Assembly: GCF_003692965.1 (NCBI RefSeq) | Contig: NZ_REHC01000008.1 | Location: 288,640 to 352,639 of the forward strand | Origin: Lactobacillus sp. ESL0246 | GTDB taxonomy: Bacteria; Bacillota; Bacilli; Lactobacillales; Lactobacillaceae | Length of the DNA stretch: 64,000 bases | Reading direction: 5' to 3' | Shown: in pieces, positions 36,742-45,459 of the stretch | Position numbering within the stretch: the stretch's first letter is position 1 | How the letters are laid out: each line of letters starts with the position of its first letter | Position numbers and translations under genes: made by a program | The notes under the pieces: model-generated | What the model saw: only the letters and a program-made list of their open reading frames with translations | The model's database searches: none | What the model was told of the DNA's origin: nothing

Positions 36742-37641
36742 TTATTCAACTGGATCACCAATAATTCTAACTTCAGTTTGCAAATCTATCCCATCTTTTT
36801 CTTTAATTTTCTGCTGAATTAATTCAATTAAAGCAAGATAGTCGCTTGCGGTAGCACCTCCTTTATTGACAATAAATCCTGCATGCTTCATCGAATCTTG
36901 TGCTCCACCAATTTGTTTACCTTGAAGCCCAGCAGCAATGATCATTGGCCCAACAAAATGACCAGTAGGCCGCTTAAAGACGCTACCACACGAGGGATAT
37001 TCTAGAGGCTGCTTATATTGTCGAAGCGCATTTAAATAGTTCATCTCTGCCAGAATTTTCCTTTTTTGACCCTTTTTTAAAGCAAAAGTCGCCGACAAAA
37101 CAATATCACCATTGTCTTGCACTAAAGAATGACGATAGGAAAACACCATTTTATCTTTTGTATATGTTTTTAATTCACCAGCTCGAGTCAATACTTGAAC
37201 TTCTTTCACTACTGAGCCGATTTCTCCACCATAAGCACCAGCATTCATATAAATTGCTCCTCCGATACTACCAGGTATCCCTGACGCAAATTCAAGACCA
37301 CTTAATCCCTTATTTGCAGCGTTAAACGCGGTATCAATAATCCGCGCTCCAGCCTGAGCAGTAACTTCATCGCCTAGTACTTTAATTTGGTTCATTTTGG
37401 TTAAAATTATTACTAATCCTTTTACTCCACCATCGCGAATAATTAAATTAGATGCATTACCAATTATAGTCAAAGATATATTTTGGTTACGAACTATATA
37501 AATTAACTGCTCAAGTTCTTTTTGGCTACGTGGAAAAGCCAAGTATTCCGCTGGCCCACCTGTTTTAGTAAATGTATATTTACTCAGTGGAACATTTTGT
37601 TCGATTTCAATTCCTTGTTGGATAAGTTCAACTAACTCCAA
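36742..37641 (-). CDS. murB: UDP-N-acetylenolpyruvoylglucosamine reductase
   Basis: FAD enzyme making UDP-MurNAc. 299 residues: 'YTFTKTGGPAEYLAFPRS', 'TIIGNASNLIIRDGGVKGLVI', 'SGLEFASGIPGSIGGAIYMNAGAYGGEI', 'YPSCGSVFKRPTG' (catalytic Ser) and 'IGGAQDSMKHAGFIVNKGGATASDYL', with a distal Glu near 'QTEVRIIG'. Type II MurB, first gene of the murB-cdaA-cdaR-glmM unit. Confidence 0.97.
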   Translation of the reverse strand: MELVELIQQGIEIEQNVPLSKYTFTKTGGPAEYLAFPRSQKELEQLIYIVRNQNISLTIIGNASNLIIRDGGVKGLVIILTKMNQIKVLGDEVTAQAGARIIDTAFNAANKGLSGLEFASGIPGSIGGAIYMNAGAYGGEIGSVVKEVQVLTRAGELKTYTKDKMVFSYRHSLVQDNGDIVLSATFALKKGQKRKILAEMNYLNALRQYKQPLEYPSCGSVFKRPTGHFVGPMIIAAGLQGKQIGGAQDSMKHAGFIVNKGGATASDYLALIELIQQKIKEKDGIDLQTEVRIIGDPVE

Positions 37642-37745
37642 TACTAAAATCCCTTCTATTGTACAAGTATTTCTTTATATTTTACCGCATTCAGGCTTTT
37701 GCTTCACTCTATGTTATACTAAAATTACGTTTTAAAGGAGAAAAA

Positions 37746-38279
37746 ATGAATTTTATTGCAATGGACTTTGAAACTGCCAATCGTCACCCAGAAAGTGCGT
37801 GTTCACTTGCCTTAGTGATGGTTCGCAACAATCAAATTGTTGACCGTTTCTATACTTTAATCAACCCACAAATGCCATTTGATGCTCGTAATATTCAGAT
37901 TCATGATATTACTGCACAAGAAGTAGCAACTGCTCCAACAATGGCTGAAGTATGGCCTTATATTAAAGACCTATATCAACCTGGTATGCTTGTATGTGCA
38001 CACAATGCACGTTTTGATACCAATGTTATGCGCCAGAGTTTAGCGCGATATGATATTAGTGAACCACATTATTTTGTTATCGATACATTGCGGACTAGTA
38101 AGCAATTTGAACCTAATTTGCCTAATCATAAATTAAATACAGTAGCAAAGGCATTAAATGTTGAATTGTGGCATCATCATAATGCATTAAGTGACAGCGA
38201 AGCATGCGCAGGTATTTTACTTGAACAGGAAAAGCAATTTGGCGATGAAGCAATCAAAAATTTAGTTGAACAAGTTTGA
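37746..38279 (+). CDS. DnaQ-like 3'-5' exonuclease (DEDDh)
   Basis: Stand-alone exonuclease of 177 residues similar to DNA polymerase III epsilon-type domains. Exo I 'AMDFETANRHPES' (Asp and Glu), Exo II 'CAHNARFDTNVM' (Asp), Exo III 'HNALSDSEAC' (His and Asp) are all present. ATG 37746 has AAAGGAG just upstream; earlier in-frame starts lack it. Single gene, divergent from murB, ended by a hairpin shared with tsaE. Confidence 0.9.
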   Translation: MNFIAMDFETANRHPESACSLALVMVRNNQIVDRFYTLINPQMPFDARNIQIHDITAQEVATAPTMAEVWPYIKDLYQPGMLVCAHNARFDTNVMRQSLARYDISEPHYFVIDTLRTSKQFEPNLPNHKLNTVAKALNVELWHHHNALSDSEACAGILLEQEKQFGDEAIKNLVEQV

Positions 38280-38288
38280 TTTTATTAA

Positions 38289-38330
38289 AAAAGAGGCGGG
38301 TCTGATATATGATATGACCCACCTCTTTTA
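38289..38330. terminator. Bidirectional terminator between the exonuclease and tsaE
   Basis: AAAAGAGG-C-GGGTC pairs with GACCC-A-CCTCTTTT around a loop of about 13 bases, with A/T runs on both flanks; it reaches the tsaE stop codon. Confidence 0.75.
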
Positions 38331-38801
38331 GTTTATTTGCTTCATAATTGCTTGAACCCACCGCTCATTCCTTTCACCTTGTGGCTGCAAACTAACTATC
38401 CGCTTAGTTGAATCCCAACTATCATCAACTCGCAGAATTTGTATTTGCAAATATTGATCAGGTAATTCTTGTTTAATTACTTCTGGCCACTCAATGACAA
38501 CTAAGCCAGGTTCGGCTAAATAGCTGTTTAAATCAATTGATGATAAATCATCATTTTCTAAGCGATAAAAATCCATGTGAAAAAGTGGTAAAGTAGCTTC
38601 TTGATATTCCCGCACGATGGTAAATGTCGGACTTTTAACTGGTCTTTTAATCCCTAACGCAGCACCAAGCCCTTGAGTTAGAGTGGTTTTTCCCGCGCCT
38701 AAATCGCCATTCAGTAATAATAAATCATGTGGTTGAGCAGTTTGAGCAATGGCTGCTCCAATTTTTTTCATTTCAGTAGAGGAATTGACTTTAAGGTCCA
38801 T
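38328..38801 (-). CDS. tsaE: tRNA threonylcarbamoyladenosine biosynthesis ATPase TsaE
   Basis: ATPase partner of TsaB/TsaD in t6A37 tRNA modification. 157 residues with Walker A 'LLLNGDLGAGKTTLTQGLG', 'PVKSPTFTIVREY', 'LFHMDFYRLE' and 'GLVVIEWPEVI'. The ATG overlaps the pta stop by one base; third gene of ung-pta-tsaE. Confidence 0.96.
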   Translation of the reverse strand: MDLKVNSSTEMKKIGAAIAQTAQPHDLLLLNGDLGAGKTTLTQGLGAALGIKRPVKSPTFTIVREYQEATLPLFHMDFYRLENDDLSSIDLNSYLAEPGLVVIEWPEVIKQELPDQYLQIQILRVDDSWDSTKRIVSLQPQGERNERWVQAIMKQIN

Positions 38802-39790
38802 TAATTTTCTTCTCCCAACATTGCTTGTGCTGCTGTCAAAATTGCAACATTATAAATATCGTTACTGTTCGCACCACGGGACAGGTCATTAATTGGTTTG
38901 GCTAATCCTTGTAAAATAGGTCCGACTGCATTAAAACCACCTAAGCGTTGAGCAATCTTATATGCAATATTACCTGATTGTAATTCTGGAAACACAAAGA
39001 TATTTGCTCTTCCTGCAAGTACTGATGTCGGTGCTTTTTTGGCTGCGATTTCGGGGACAAAAGCGGCATCAAACTGTAACTCGCCATCAGCTGGAATTGT
39101 GGGATAAGTTTGTTTAAATAATTTGCAAGCTTGTGCAACTCGTTCAACCATTGCACCTTTGGCAGAACCTTTAGTCGAAAAACTTAAAAATGCAACTTGA
39201 GGATCAAGATCTACCATTTGTGCAGTTTGAACCGATTGGTAGGCAATTTCTGCTAGAGTGGCACTGTCTGGTTCAGGATTAATCGCACAATCCGCAAAAA
39301 TATACTTTTCTTCACCCCGTTCCATAATAAAACTACCAGATACCCTCTTCATTCCAGCAGCAGGATGAATTAATTGCAGTGCAGGACGAACTGTCTCAGC
39401 CGTTGAATGAGCAACACCTGAAACCATTCCATCCGCATCGCCAATTTGAACCATCATTGTGCCAAAGTAATTGGGATTTTGTAAAAGCTTCTTTACCATC
39501 TCATTGTCCACTTGTTTACCTCGGGCATTGATAAATTCTTGCTGTAACTTTGCAAGTCGAGGATAGTGCATGAAATCAATAATTTGCGACGAAGAATATA
39601 TTATTTTTTCTTTTTCTAAAATCATATTAATTCGTTTAGGATCACCTAATAAAATCGGCTCAATGACTCCACCTTGTGCCAGCTGCGCAGCTGCACGTAA
39701 AATTCTTAGGTCTTCTCCTTCTGGAAAAACAATACGATATTTCTTACCTGTTATTGTTAATTTTTTTTCTAATAATTCAAAAACACTCAT
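38801..39790 (-). CDS. pta: Phosphate acetyltransferase
   Basis: Converts acetyl-CoA and phosphate to acetyl phosphate. 329 residues, the single-domain Firmicute form: 'RIVFPEGEDLRILRAAAQL', 'GDADGMVSGVAHSTAETVRPALQLI', 'FLSFSTKGSAKGAMVERV', 'GELQFDAAFVPEIA' and 'IFVFPELQSGNIAYKIAQRLGG'. Lies between ung and tsaE, an arrangement common in lactobacilli. Confidence 0.97.
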   Translation of the reverse strand: MSVFELLEKKLTITGKKYRIVFPEGEDLRILRAAAQLAQGGVIEPILLGDPKRINMILEKEKIIYSSSQIIDFMHYPRLAKLQQEFINARGKQVDNEMVKKLLQNPNYFGTMMVQIGDADGMVSGVAHSTAETVRPALQLIHPAAGMKRVSGSFIMERGEEKYIFADCAINPEPDSATLAEIAYQSVQTAQMVDLDPQVAFLSFSTKGSAKGAMVERVAQACKLFKQTYPTIPADGELQFDAAFVPEIAAKKAPTSVLAGRANIFVFPELQSGNIAYKIAQRLGGFNAVGPILQGLAKPINDLSRGANSNDIYNVAILTAAQAMLGEEN

Positions 39791-39799
39791 TTATCTTAC

Positions 39800-40495
39800 C
39801 TATGCTAATTCTGATTGCATTACTTGAAGCGGTAATTGCCAATCAATTGGACTTTTACCAAATTTTTTTAAGGCTTCATTACATCGCGAAAAGGGACGTG
39901 ACCCAAAGAATCCGCGATCAGCCGAAAATGGACTAGGATGAGCTGATTTAATCACAAAATTCTTCTTTTGGTCAATTAAAGCGATCTTGTTTTGAGCAAA
40001 CCGACCCCACAAGATAAACACAACTTGCCCACGATCGCTTAGAGCCTTAATTGCTTTATCAGTTACTTTCTCCCAGCCCATTCCTTGATGACCATTAGCA
40101 TTGCCATATGGCACAGTTAAAACTGCATTTAGCATCAATACACCTTGATCTGCCCACTTTTTCAAATAACCATGTTGCACTGGTTGACAACCAACATCGT
40201 CATACAATTCTTGATAGATATTTTTTAGAGACGGTGGTAAATCGACCCCCGGCATTACACTAAAACTCATTCCGGTTGCTTGGCCTGGATTATGATACGG
40301 ATCCTGTCCTAAAATAACTACTTTGGTTTTAGCAAAAGACGTTAATTTAAAAGCAGTAAAAATATGATACATATCAGGAAAAATCTGCTTAGTCGCATAT
40401 TCTTTTTTCAAAAATGTACGCAGTTTTTGATAATCATTACTTGCAAACACAGGTGCCAAAACTTGATCCCAGTCATTGCCTATAAACTTTTTCAT
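39800..40495 (-). CDS. ung: Uracil-DNA glycosylase
   Basis: Family 1 enzyme removing uracil from DNA. 231 residues: '[22 protein letters not shown]' (catalytic Asp), '[11 protein letters not shown]', '[17 protein letters not shown]' and '[20 protein letters not shown]' (catalytic His). First gene of ung-pta-tsaE. Confidence 0.97.
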   Translation of the reverse strand: MKKFIGNDWDQVLAPVFASNDYQKLRTFLKKEYATKQIFPDMYHIFTAFKLTSFAKTKVVILGQDPYHNPGQATGMSFSVMPGVDLPPSLKNIYQELYDDVGCQPVQHGYLKKWADQGVLMLNAVLTVPYGNANGHQGMGWEKVTDKAIKALSDRGQVVFILWGRFAQNKIALIDQKKNFVIKSAHPSPFSADRGFFGSRPFSRCNEALKKFGKSPIDWQLPLQVMQSELA

Positions 40496-40663
40496 TATTT
40501 AAACAGCCTCTCTTTCACCGACTTTTATGGTATCATGAAATTACTTATATTGATAAAAATACTAAAACATTTAATCGCTTTTTAGCAATTAAGCTAAGAC
40601 GATAGGCAAAATTTTGCAATAGCATTGTTAGCCTGCAGACTGAAAGGAGGAAGCAATTTTATC

Positions 40664-41539
40664 TTGATTAAATTAGTAGCTTGTGATCTTGATGGAACTT
40701 TATTTAATAGTAACCTAGATATCTCATCTGAAAACATAAAAGCAATTCGTGATGCCCAAAAAAATGGTATTGAATTTATAATTGCAACGGGTCGGGCCCC
40801 TGAACAGTCTCGCCAAGAAATCAGAAAATACGGTATTCAAACTGGATTTATTAATATTAATGGTGCTTTAGTTTATGATGCACACGACCAGCTACGTGTT
40901 AAACATCCTCTATCACAAAAAAAGGCTTTGCAAATCGCCACGATTTTAGAACGTCACCATCTTTATTATGAATTGGTTACTGCAGATAAAATATATTCCG
41001 AAGATATCAGTCAGCGAATCGTTAATTTTGCTCGCTCAATGATTGCTTTAAACAAGAAACTTTCTTTCAAACAAGCAGTTGCGATTGCCGCTGGCAGTAA
41101 CGTGATGTTGAGTATGACATTTGTGCCTCACCTGCGAAACCTGTTATTACAGCAAAATCTTGAAGTTATGAAAATTATTTCATTTGATGGTCGGGGACCT
41201 AAGGCGTTTATTAATGCTAAAAAAGAAATTCAAGACTTAGGAGGATTGGCGATAACATCAAGTGGTTCTGCTAACATTGAAATTAACGATATCCAAGCTC
41301 AGAAAGGGCCAGCCTTACTCGACTATGGTAAAACCAAAAATATTCAAGCAGAAGAAATTGCAGCTATCGGAGATAATTTAAACGATGCCAGTATGATCAA
41401 AGCAGCAGGAACTGGTGTTGCAATGGCTAACGCAGTTTCTGAAATTAAAAAAATGGCACAAATAATTACTAAGACAAATGATGAAAATGGTGTGGCACAT
41501 ATTTTAAGAAAATTTATTAGCGACAACGCTAAAGAATAG
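40664..41539 (+). CDS. Cof-type HAD-superfamily phosphatase, non-ATG start
   Basis: Second class IIB HAD phosphatase of the window, 291 residues: motif I 'ACDLDGTLFNS', motif II 'IIATGRAPEQ', Lys in 'AQKGPALLDYGK', motif IV 'AAIGDNLNDASMI'. No ATG lies in frame near the N-terminus. TTG at 40664 gives the family-typical 'MIKLVACDLDGT', but the clear RBS AAAGGAGG (40643-40650) is 13 bases away; ATC at 40661 (10 bases) or a TTG at 40625 upstream of the RBS are the alternatives. It is followed after 10 bases by the tubby-like gene. Function beyond the family unknown. Confidence 0.87.
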   Translation: MIKLVACDLDGTLFNSNLDISSENIKAIRDAQKNGIEFIIATGRAPEQSRQEIRKYGIQTGFININGALVYDAHDQLRVKHPLSQKKALQIATILERHHLYYELVTADKIYSEDISQRIVNFARSMIALNKKLSFKQAVAIAAGSNVMLSMTFVPHLRNLLLQQNLEVMKIISFDGRGPKAFINAKKEIQDLGGLAITSSGSANIEINDIQAQKGPALLDYGKTKNIQAEEIAAIGDNLNDASMIKAAGTGVAMANAVSEIKKMAQIITKTNDENGVAHILRKFISDNAKE

Positions 41540-41549
41540 AGGTGCTTTA

Positions 41550-42071
41550 ATGCGCTATTTATTGGAATTAAATCAGAAACAGGAGTATGGCCAAATTCCC
41601 GTAGCTGATCAAAATGGCAAGATTTGCTACATTATTCAAGGCAATCTTGATAATCCAAATCATACGCTTTATTTAAAAAGAACTAATGGCAAAGAAATTG
41701 GTCGACTATACTCTGACGGAAATGGTCTCATTTCATCTTTTACAATTGATGTCGTTAATCACTCGTTAGTCAAAGTTAAAAAATTAAATAGTAGACTGAC
41801 TAATCTTTTTTACATTACCAGATTAAACTATCTTGTTAGTGGTAGTATTAAAAATGGTAGTTACAAATTTTTAAGTGGCTTAAAAAAAATTGCGACTGTT
41901 AAAACAGATATGAATAAGTTGGGTGTAATCTTAACTTGTGATATTTTGCGACCTGAGGATGTTCCATTTATTCTATTATGTGCCACCTTATTTACGCAGT
42001 GGCACACTACACCACTGCGTCTACCTACTTTTCCGCCAATTGGGCAAAAATATAATGTAAAATTCAACTAA
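41550..42071 (+). CDS. Tubby C-terminal/LURP-one-like protein (tentative)
   Basis: 173 residues with no signal peptide or membrane segment. The alternating short strand pattern ('GQIPVADQNGKICYIIQG', 'HTLYLKRTNGKEIGRLYSD', 'YLVSGSIKNGSYKFLSGLKKIATVKTD') and a final helix after 'DILRPEDVPFILLCATLF' resemble the tubby C-terminal-like fold of LURP-one-related proteins, a call made by eye only. RBS GAGGTG is well placed. It forms a two-gene unit with the HAD phosphatase and is followed by a strong terminator. Function unknown; the fold in relatives binds lipids or membranes, which is not shown here. Confidence 0.65.
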   Translation: MRYLLELNQKQEYGQIPVADQNGKICYIIQGNLDNPNHTLYLKRTNGKEIGRLYSDGNGLISSFTIDVVNHSLVKVKKLNSRLTNLFYITRLNYLVSGSIKNGSYKFLSGLKKIATVKTDMNKLGVILTCDILRPEDVPFILLCATLFTQWHTTPLRLPTFPPIGQKYNVKFN

Positions 42072-42117
42072 AAAACACCCCGTAACAGTTATTCAACGTA
42101 ACTATTACGGGGTTTTT
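42072..42117. terminator. Terminator after the HAD/tubby-like unit
   Basis: CCCCGTAA-C-AGTTA pairs with TAACT-A-TTACGGGG, flanked by A and T runs; serves the plus-strand unit and possibly the convergent surface-protein gene. Confidence 0.8.
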
Positions 42118-42123
42118 AGTTAA

Positions 42124-42864
42124 TTATTTTACTTCTTTAACAAAATTATCAACGCGAATATATTGTTTCTTTGGACCACCTACACGGTAGTAACCATTAC
42201 AGTCATAAAATCTGTACCTTGATCCAAAAGTAAGAATCTGCTTACCAGCTGGCACTATACGCTTGCTTGTTTTCTTACTACTAGTTTCATAAACATAAGT
42301 ATCATTCTTCACTGTCCGTAGGGTTCCAAAAACATTCCCTGCCATAATATAACTATTGGTGTCCGTTTGATAAGCCAAACTACCATCAGTTAGGCGAACA
42401 AGTGGTGAATAAACGTTAACCTTTGTAAAAGCTGGCAACATTTCCTTACCAATACGTTGGTGATTCAGGTCATAAATATATGCGTTATGCATCAAGGTCA
42501 TTGAAACAAGATGGCTATCATTTGAACGATAAACATAGACAACTCTTTGAGGTACTGCACCAAAAATACCAGTAGCGTTAGCTGGCCTACTAATCATTGT
42601 ATAACCAGGTATTTCTTTTGCATTCGTTATATATCCATTGTTAGCAGTTCCCTCAATAACGTCTCTAGGTACGATATCGTTACCCTGCTCATCTTGGTAA
42701 TATACAACTACGTCTGGACCAACAAATGGCGCTTGATCAGACACAGCCATTTTTGATTCTTGATTATTCTGTAAAGAATCAGCGTTCACTATTTTAACAT
42801 TGGTAGACATTAAGGCCATAGCAGCCAAAATTATACTACTAAAAATTGTTTTTTTACTAACCAT
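42124..42864 (-). CDS. Secreted protein with MucBP-like and SLAP surface-layer domains
   Basis: Predicted exported wall-associated protein, 246 residues. Signal peptide (about 1-28, ending '...NVKIVNADS'). Residues about 50-112 look like a MucBP repeat ('VVVYYQDEQGNDIVPRDVI' through 'RVVYVYRSND'). The C-terminal about 125 residues form two SLAP modules ('LMHNAYIYDLNHQRIGKEM', 'YIMAGNVFGTLRTVKNDTYV' and 'YRFYDCNGYYRVGGPKKQYI'), which in lactobacilli bind wall polymers non-covalently. No LPXTG motif. GGAG-type RBS before the ATG. Single gene; role probably adhesion or wall coating. Confidence 0.82.
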   Translation of the reverse strand: MVSKKTIFSSIILAAMALMSTNVKIVNADSLQNNQESKMAVSDQAPFVGPDVVVYYQDEQGNDIVPRDVIEGTANNGYITNAKEIPGYTMISRPANATGIFGAVPQRVVYVYRSNDSHLVSMTLMHNAYIYDLNHQRIGKEMLPAFTKVNVYSPLVRLTDGSLAYQTDTNSYIMAGNVFGTLRTVKNDTYVYETSSKKTSKRIVPAGKQILTFGSRYRFYDCNGYYRVGGPKKQYIRVDNFVKEVK

Positions 42865-43001
42865 TGTTTGTCTCCTTAACTTACTAAAGTTTAATAATAA
42901 TAATTTTATAAGGTGTTTAACTCTTACAATAAAACAATTATATCAAACATAAACATTATTTTTTAGAAGAAAATATTTTTATTTTAGGTTAGCAACAAAT
43001 T

Positions 43002-44312
43002 TTAAAGCAGTTTTTCAAATGCTTCCTCATATTTTTGGATATCACCTGCACCCATGAAAACGATAACACTATTTCTATTCTGAGTTAAGTCAGCAATATT
43101 ATCCAAATCAATCACTTCTGAATTTGGAATCTGTGCCACAATGTCTTCACTAGCAATGTCACCCCTAGCTTCTCTTGCTGAAGAATAAATTGGTGTTAGA
43201 TATGCTTTATCTACCCCGCATAAAATTTCAATAAAATCATTGGCATATTTTTTGGTTCGTGAAAAAGTATGTGGCTGAAAAACGACGACTAACCTCTTAT
43301 GAGGAAATTTCTGCCGGGTAGCCTGAATTGTTGCCCGCATTTCCGTTGGGTGGTGAGCGTAGTCATCAATAATTTTTGTCTCACCAAAATCTTTTTCGGA
43401 AAAGCGTCTTTTAGCCCCTCGATATGTCAATAAACCCTTTTGAATATCAGCCAACGGAACATTTTCTTTATAGGCAATTGCAACTACTGCTGTTGTATTT
43501 AAAATATTATGATCGCCAAAGAGGTGGATCGTAAATTCGCCAATTAGTTTGCCATGAGTCTGCACCTTAAATGTCGAACCTGTGGTTGTTTTTTGAATAT
43601 CAATTGCCTGAAAATCATCATTAGCGCTAAAGCCATATGTATATTTAGGAATTCGCGTTTGTAACTGCTTTAGCCGTTCATCTGCTCCCCAAACAAATAA
43701 GCCCTTTTGGGTTTGATCAGCTGCTGTTTGAAATGCTGAGGCATAGTCCGCTTGATCCTTAAAATAATCAGGATGATCAAAATCAATGTTAGTCATAATT
43801 TGGTAATCGGGATGATATGCTAAGAAGTGCCTGCGATATTCATCAGCTTCATAAACAAAGAAACGCGAGTTTTGAACTCCTTTGCCTTCACCATCACCAA
43901 TAAGATAGGAAGTAGGAGCTGCTTCACCTAATACATGAGCAAGCAAGCCGGTTGTCGAAGTCTTACCGTGAGTCCCAGAAACGCCAATACTAGTGTGCAT
44001 TTTAACAACTTCTTCAACTGTATCGGGGTAACTTTGCCAAGAAATCTTTTTATCTTGACATGCCTTAACTTCAATATTATCTTCTTTAAAAGCATTTCCC
44101 TTAACAACAATTTGACCGTTTGGCTTAATATTTTTTGCATCAAATTTAGCTACTTTGATCCCGGCTTTTTTCAGTGGTACCTGAGTAAAGGTGTATTTTT
44201 CAATATCACTACCAGCAACATTGTATCCCAAATCATTAAGCAGCAGTGCCAATGAGGCCATGCCAGTTCCCTTAATTCCGATAAACCAAATCTGTTTATT
44301 TTTATCTAACAT
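43002..44312 (-). CDS. murC: UDP-N-acetylmuramate--L-alanine ligase
   Basis: Adds L-Ala to UDP-MurNAc. 436 residues: N-terminal 'FIGIKGTGMASLALLLNDLG', ATP loop 'GVSGTHGKTSTTGLLAHVLG', central 'YEADEYRRHFL' and 'ITNIDFDHPDYF', C-terminal 'YRGAKRRFS' and 'IIDDYAHHPTEMRATIQATRQ'. All Mur ligase motifs intact. Single gene. Confidence 0.98.
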   Translation of the reverse strand: MLDKNKQIWFIGIKGTGMASLALLLNDLGYNVAGSDIEKYTFTQVPLKKAGIKVAKFDAKNIKPNGQIVVKGNAFKEDNIEVKACQDKKISWQSYPDTVEEVVKMHTSIGVSGTHGKTSTTGLLAHVLGEAAPTSYLIGDGEGKGVQNSRFFVYEADEYRRHFLAYHPDYQIMTNIDFDHPDYFKDQADYASAFQTAADQTQKGLFVWGADERLKQLQTRIPKYTYGFSANDDFQAIDIQKTTTGSTFKVQTHGKLIGEFTIHLFGDHNILNTTAVVAIAYKENVPLADIQKGLLTYRGAKRRFSEKDFGETKIIDDYAHHPTEMRATIQATRQKFPHKRLVVVFQPHTFSRTKKYANDFIEILCGVDKAYLTPIYSSAREARGDIASEDIVAQIPNSEVIDLDNIADLTQNRNSVIVFMGAGDIQKYEEAFEKLL

Positions 44313-44403
44313 ATTTTAAGCTCCAAAATTTAATTCACATTGCTTATCATTTTACCATTATTTTTATAAAAGAGCAGAAGCGTTAGTGAAACACTACCCA
44401 TAA

Positions 44404-44433
44404 AAAAAGAACTTTTATTAAAAAGTTCTTTTT
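44404..44433. terminator. Hairpin between ytpR and murC, probable terminator
   Basis: Perfect 13-bp AAAAAGAACTTTT stem with a 4-base loop just after the ytpR stop on the minus strand. Confidence 0.65.
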
Positions 44434-44437
44434 ACTG

Positions 44438-45085
44438 CTACATGCTAATTTTGCCACTCGCAAGTAACTCATCACATTTTTCTGGATTAAAAGCAGCTCC
44501 GATCACAAAATCATCCGGAACCACTAAAATACCACGCTTTTGAGGCGCATGTTCAAGGCCTAACTCACGTGCCGAACAAATCATTCCATAAGAATCAACG
44601 TGACGCAATGCACCTGGCCAAATTATTTGACCATTAGGCATTAAAGTACCAGGTAACGCCACAACAACTTTTTGCCCTTGAGCTATATTAGGAGCACCAC
44701 AGACAATTTGATACTCCTTACCATTTCCCACTTCAACCGTGGTAACATGCAGATGATCGGAATCTGGGTGCTTCTCACAGCTCTTAACATAGCCATAAAC
44801 GAGCGTTGGTTGACCATAAGCAATTTTTTCATCAAAACCCACTTCAGTCAATTTTTTGTTTAAAGCAGCAAGCTCAGCATCTGAAAGTTTAACTTGACCA
44901 TCTGGTAACTTATCATATGCGATTAATTGGTCAACATTAAAAAAGTTATAGCCAGTAACAGTACCATCCTCATTGCTAATACGCGTTACGCCATCTTTTT
45001 CTTCATAATTACTTTTGCCATGGTCTTGACCTAAGATCACAATCAAAGTATTAGGGTAGCTGCGTTTGTTAATACTAGTAATCAT
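44438..45085 (-). CDS. ytpR: YtpR-family tRNA-binding-domain protein
   Basis: Stand-alone EMAP/OB-fold protein of 215 residues. The C-terminal half ('KHPDSDHLHVTTVEVGNGKE', 'IVCGAPNIAQGQKVVVALPG', 'SYGMICSARELGL') closely matches the tRNA-binding domain at the N-terminus of PheT in this same window. The N-terminal half (1-90) is the YtpR-specific region. First-line function unknown; neighbours are a thioredoxin and trmB, the usual ytpP-ytpR set. Confidence 0.9.
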   Translation of the reverse strand: MITSINKRSYPNTLIVILGQDHGKSNYEEKDGVTRISNEDGTVTGYNFFNVDQLIAYDKLPDGQVKLSDAELAALNKKLTEVGFDEKIAYGQPTLVYGYVKSCEKHPDSDHLHVTTVEVGNGKEYQIVCGAPNIAQGQKVVVALPGTLMPNGQIIWPGALRHVDSYGMICSARELGLEHAPQKRGILVVPDDFVIGAAFNPEKCDELLASGKISM

Positions 45086-45105
45086 CTATTATAATCCTCT
45101 TTCAT

Positions 45106-45426
45106 TTAGTCAAGTGATCGCAAAAAGTTTTCTACTTCTTCCTTAGTTTTGCGATCCTTATTAACTAGTCTACCAATTTCTTTGCCATCTTGGTAGACAA
45201 CAAATGAAGGAATTCCCATAATATTCAATTCTTTCGCTAAATCAATCGAACCATCCCGGTCGATTTGATAAAACTTAATATTGGAAAAATCTTGTTCAAT
45301 TTCAGGTAAAAATGGGTCTAAAAAACGGCAATCTGGGCACCAATCGGCCGAAAATTCTAGGACAACACGACCTGACTTAGTAATTTCAGTTAATTTAGCT
45401 TGATCTAACTCTTTAATTTGTTCCAA
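45106..45426 (-). CDS. Thioredoxin-family protein (YtpP type)
   Basis: 106-residue thioredoxin fold: active site 'WCPDCRFLDPF' (CPDC instead of CGPC) and cis-Pro in 'MGIPSFVVYQDGKEIGR'. The altered motif suggests a role other than the main thioredoxin. Between trmB and ytpR on the same strand. Confidence 0.9.
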   Translation of the reverse strand: MEQIKELDQAKLTEITKSGRVVLEFSADWCPDCRFLDPFLPEIEQDFSNIKFYQIDRDGSIDLAKELNIMGIPSFVVYQDGKEIGRLVNKDRKTKEEVENFLRSLD

Positions 45427-45459
45427 TGTAAAAACCTCACAATCATTACTGTTAATTTA

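Noticed and set aside
44438..45085. YtpR as a truncated pheT copy
   Set aside because: It has its own family-specific N-terminal half, a normal length and a conserved ytpP-ytpR context.
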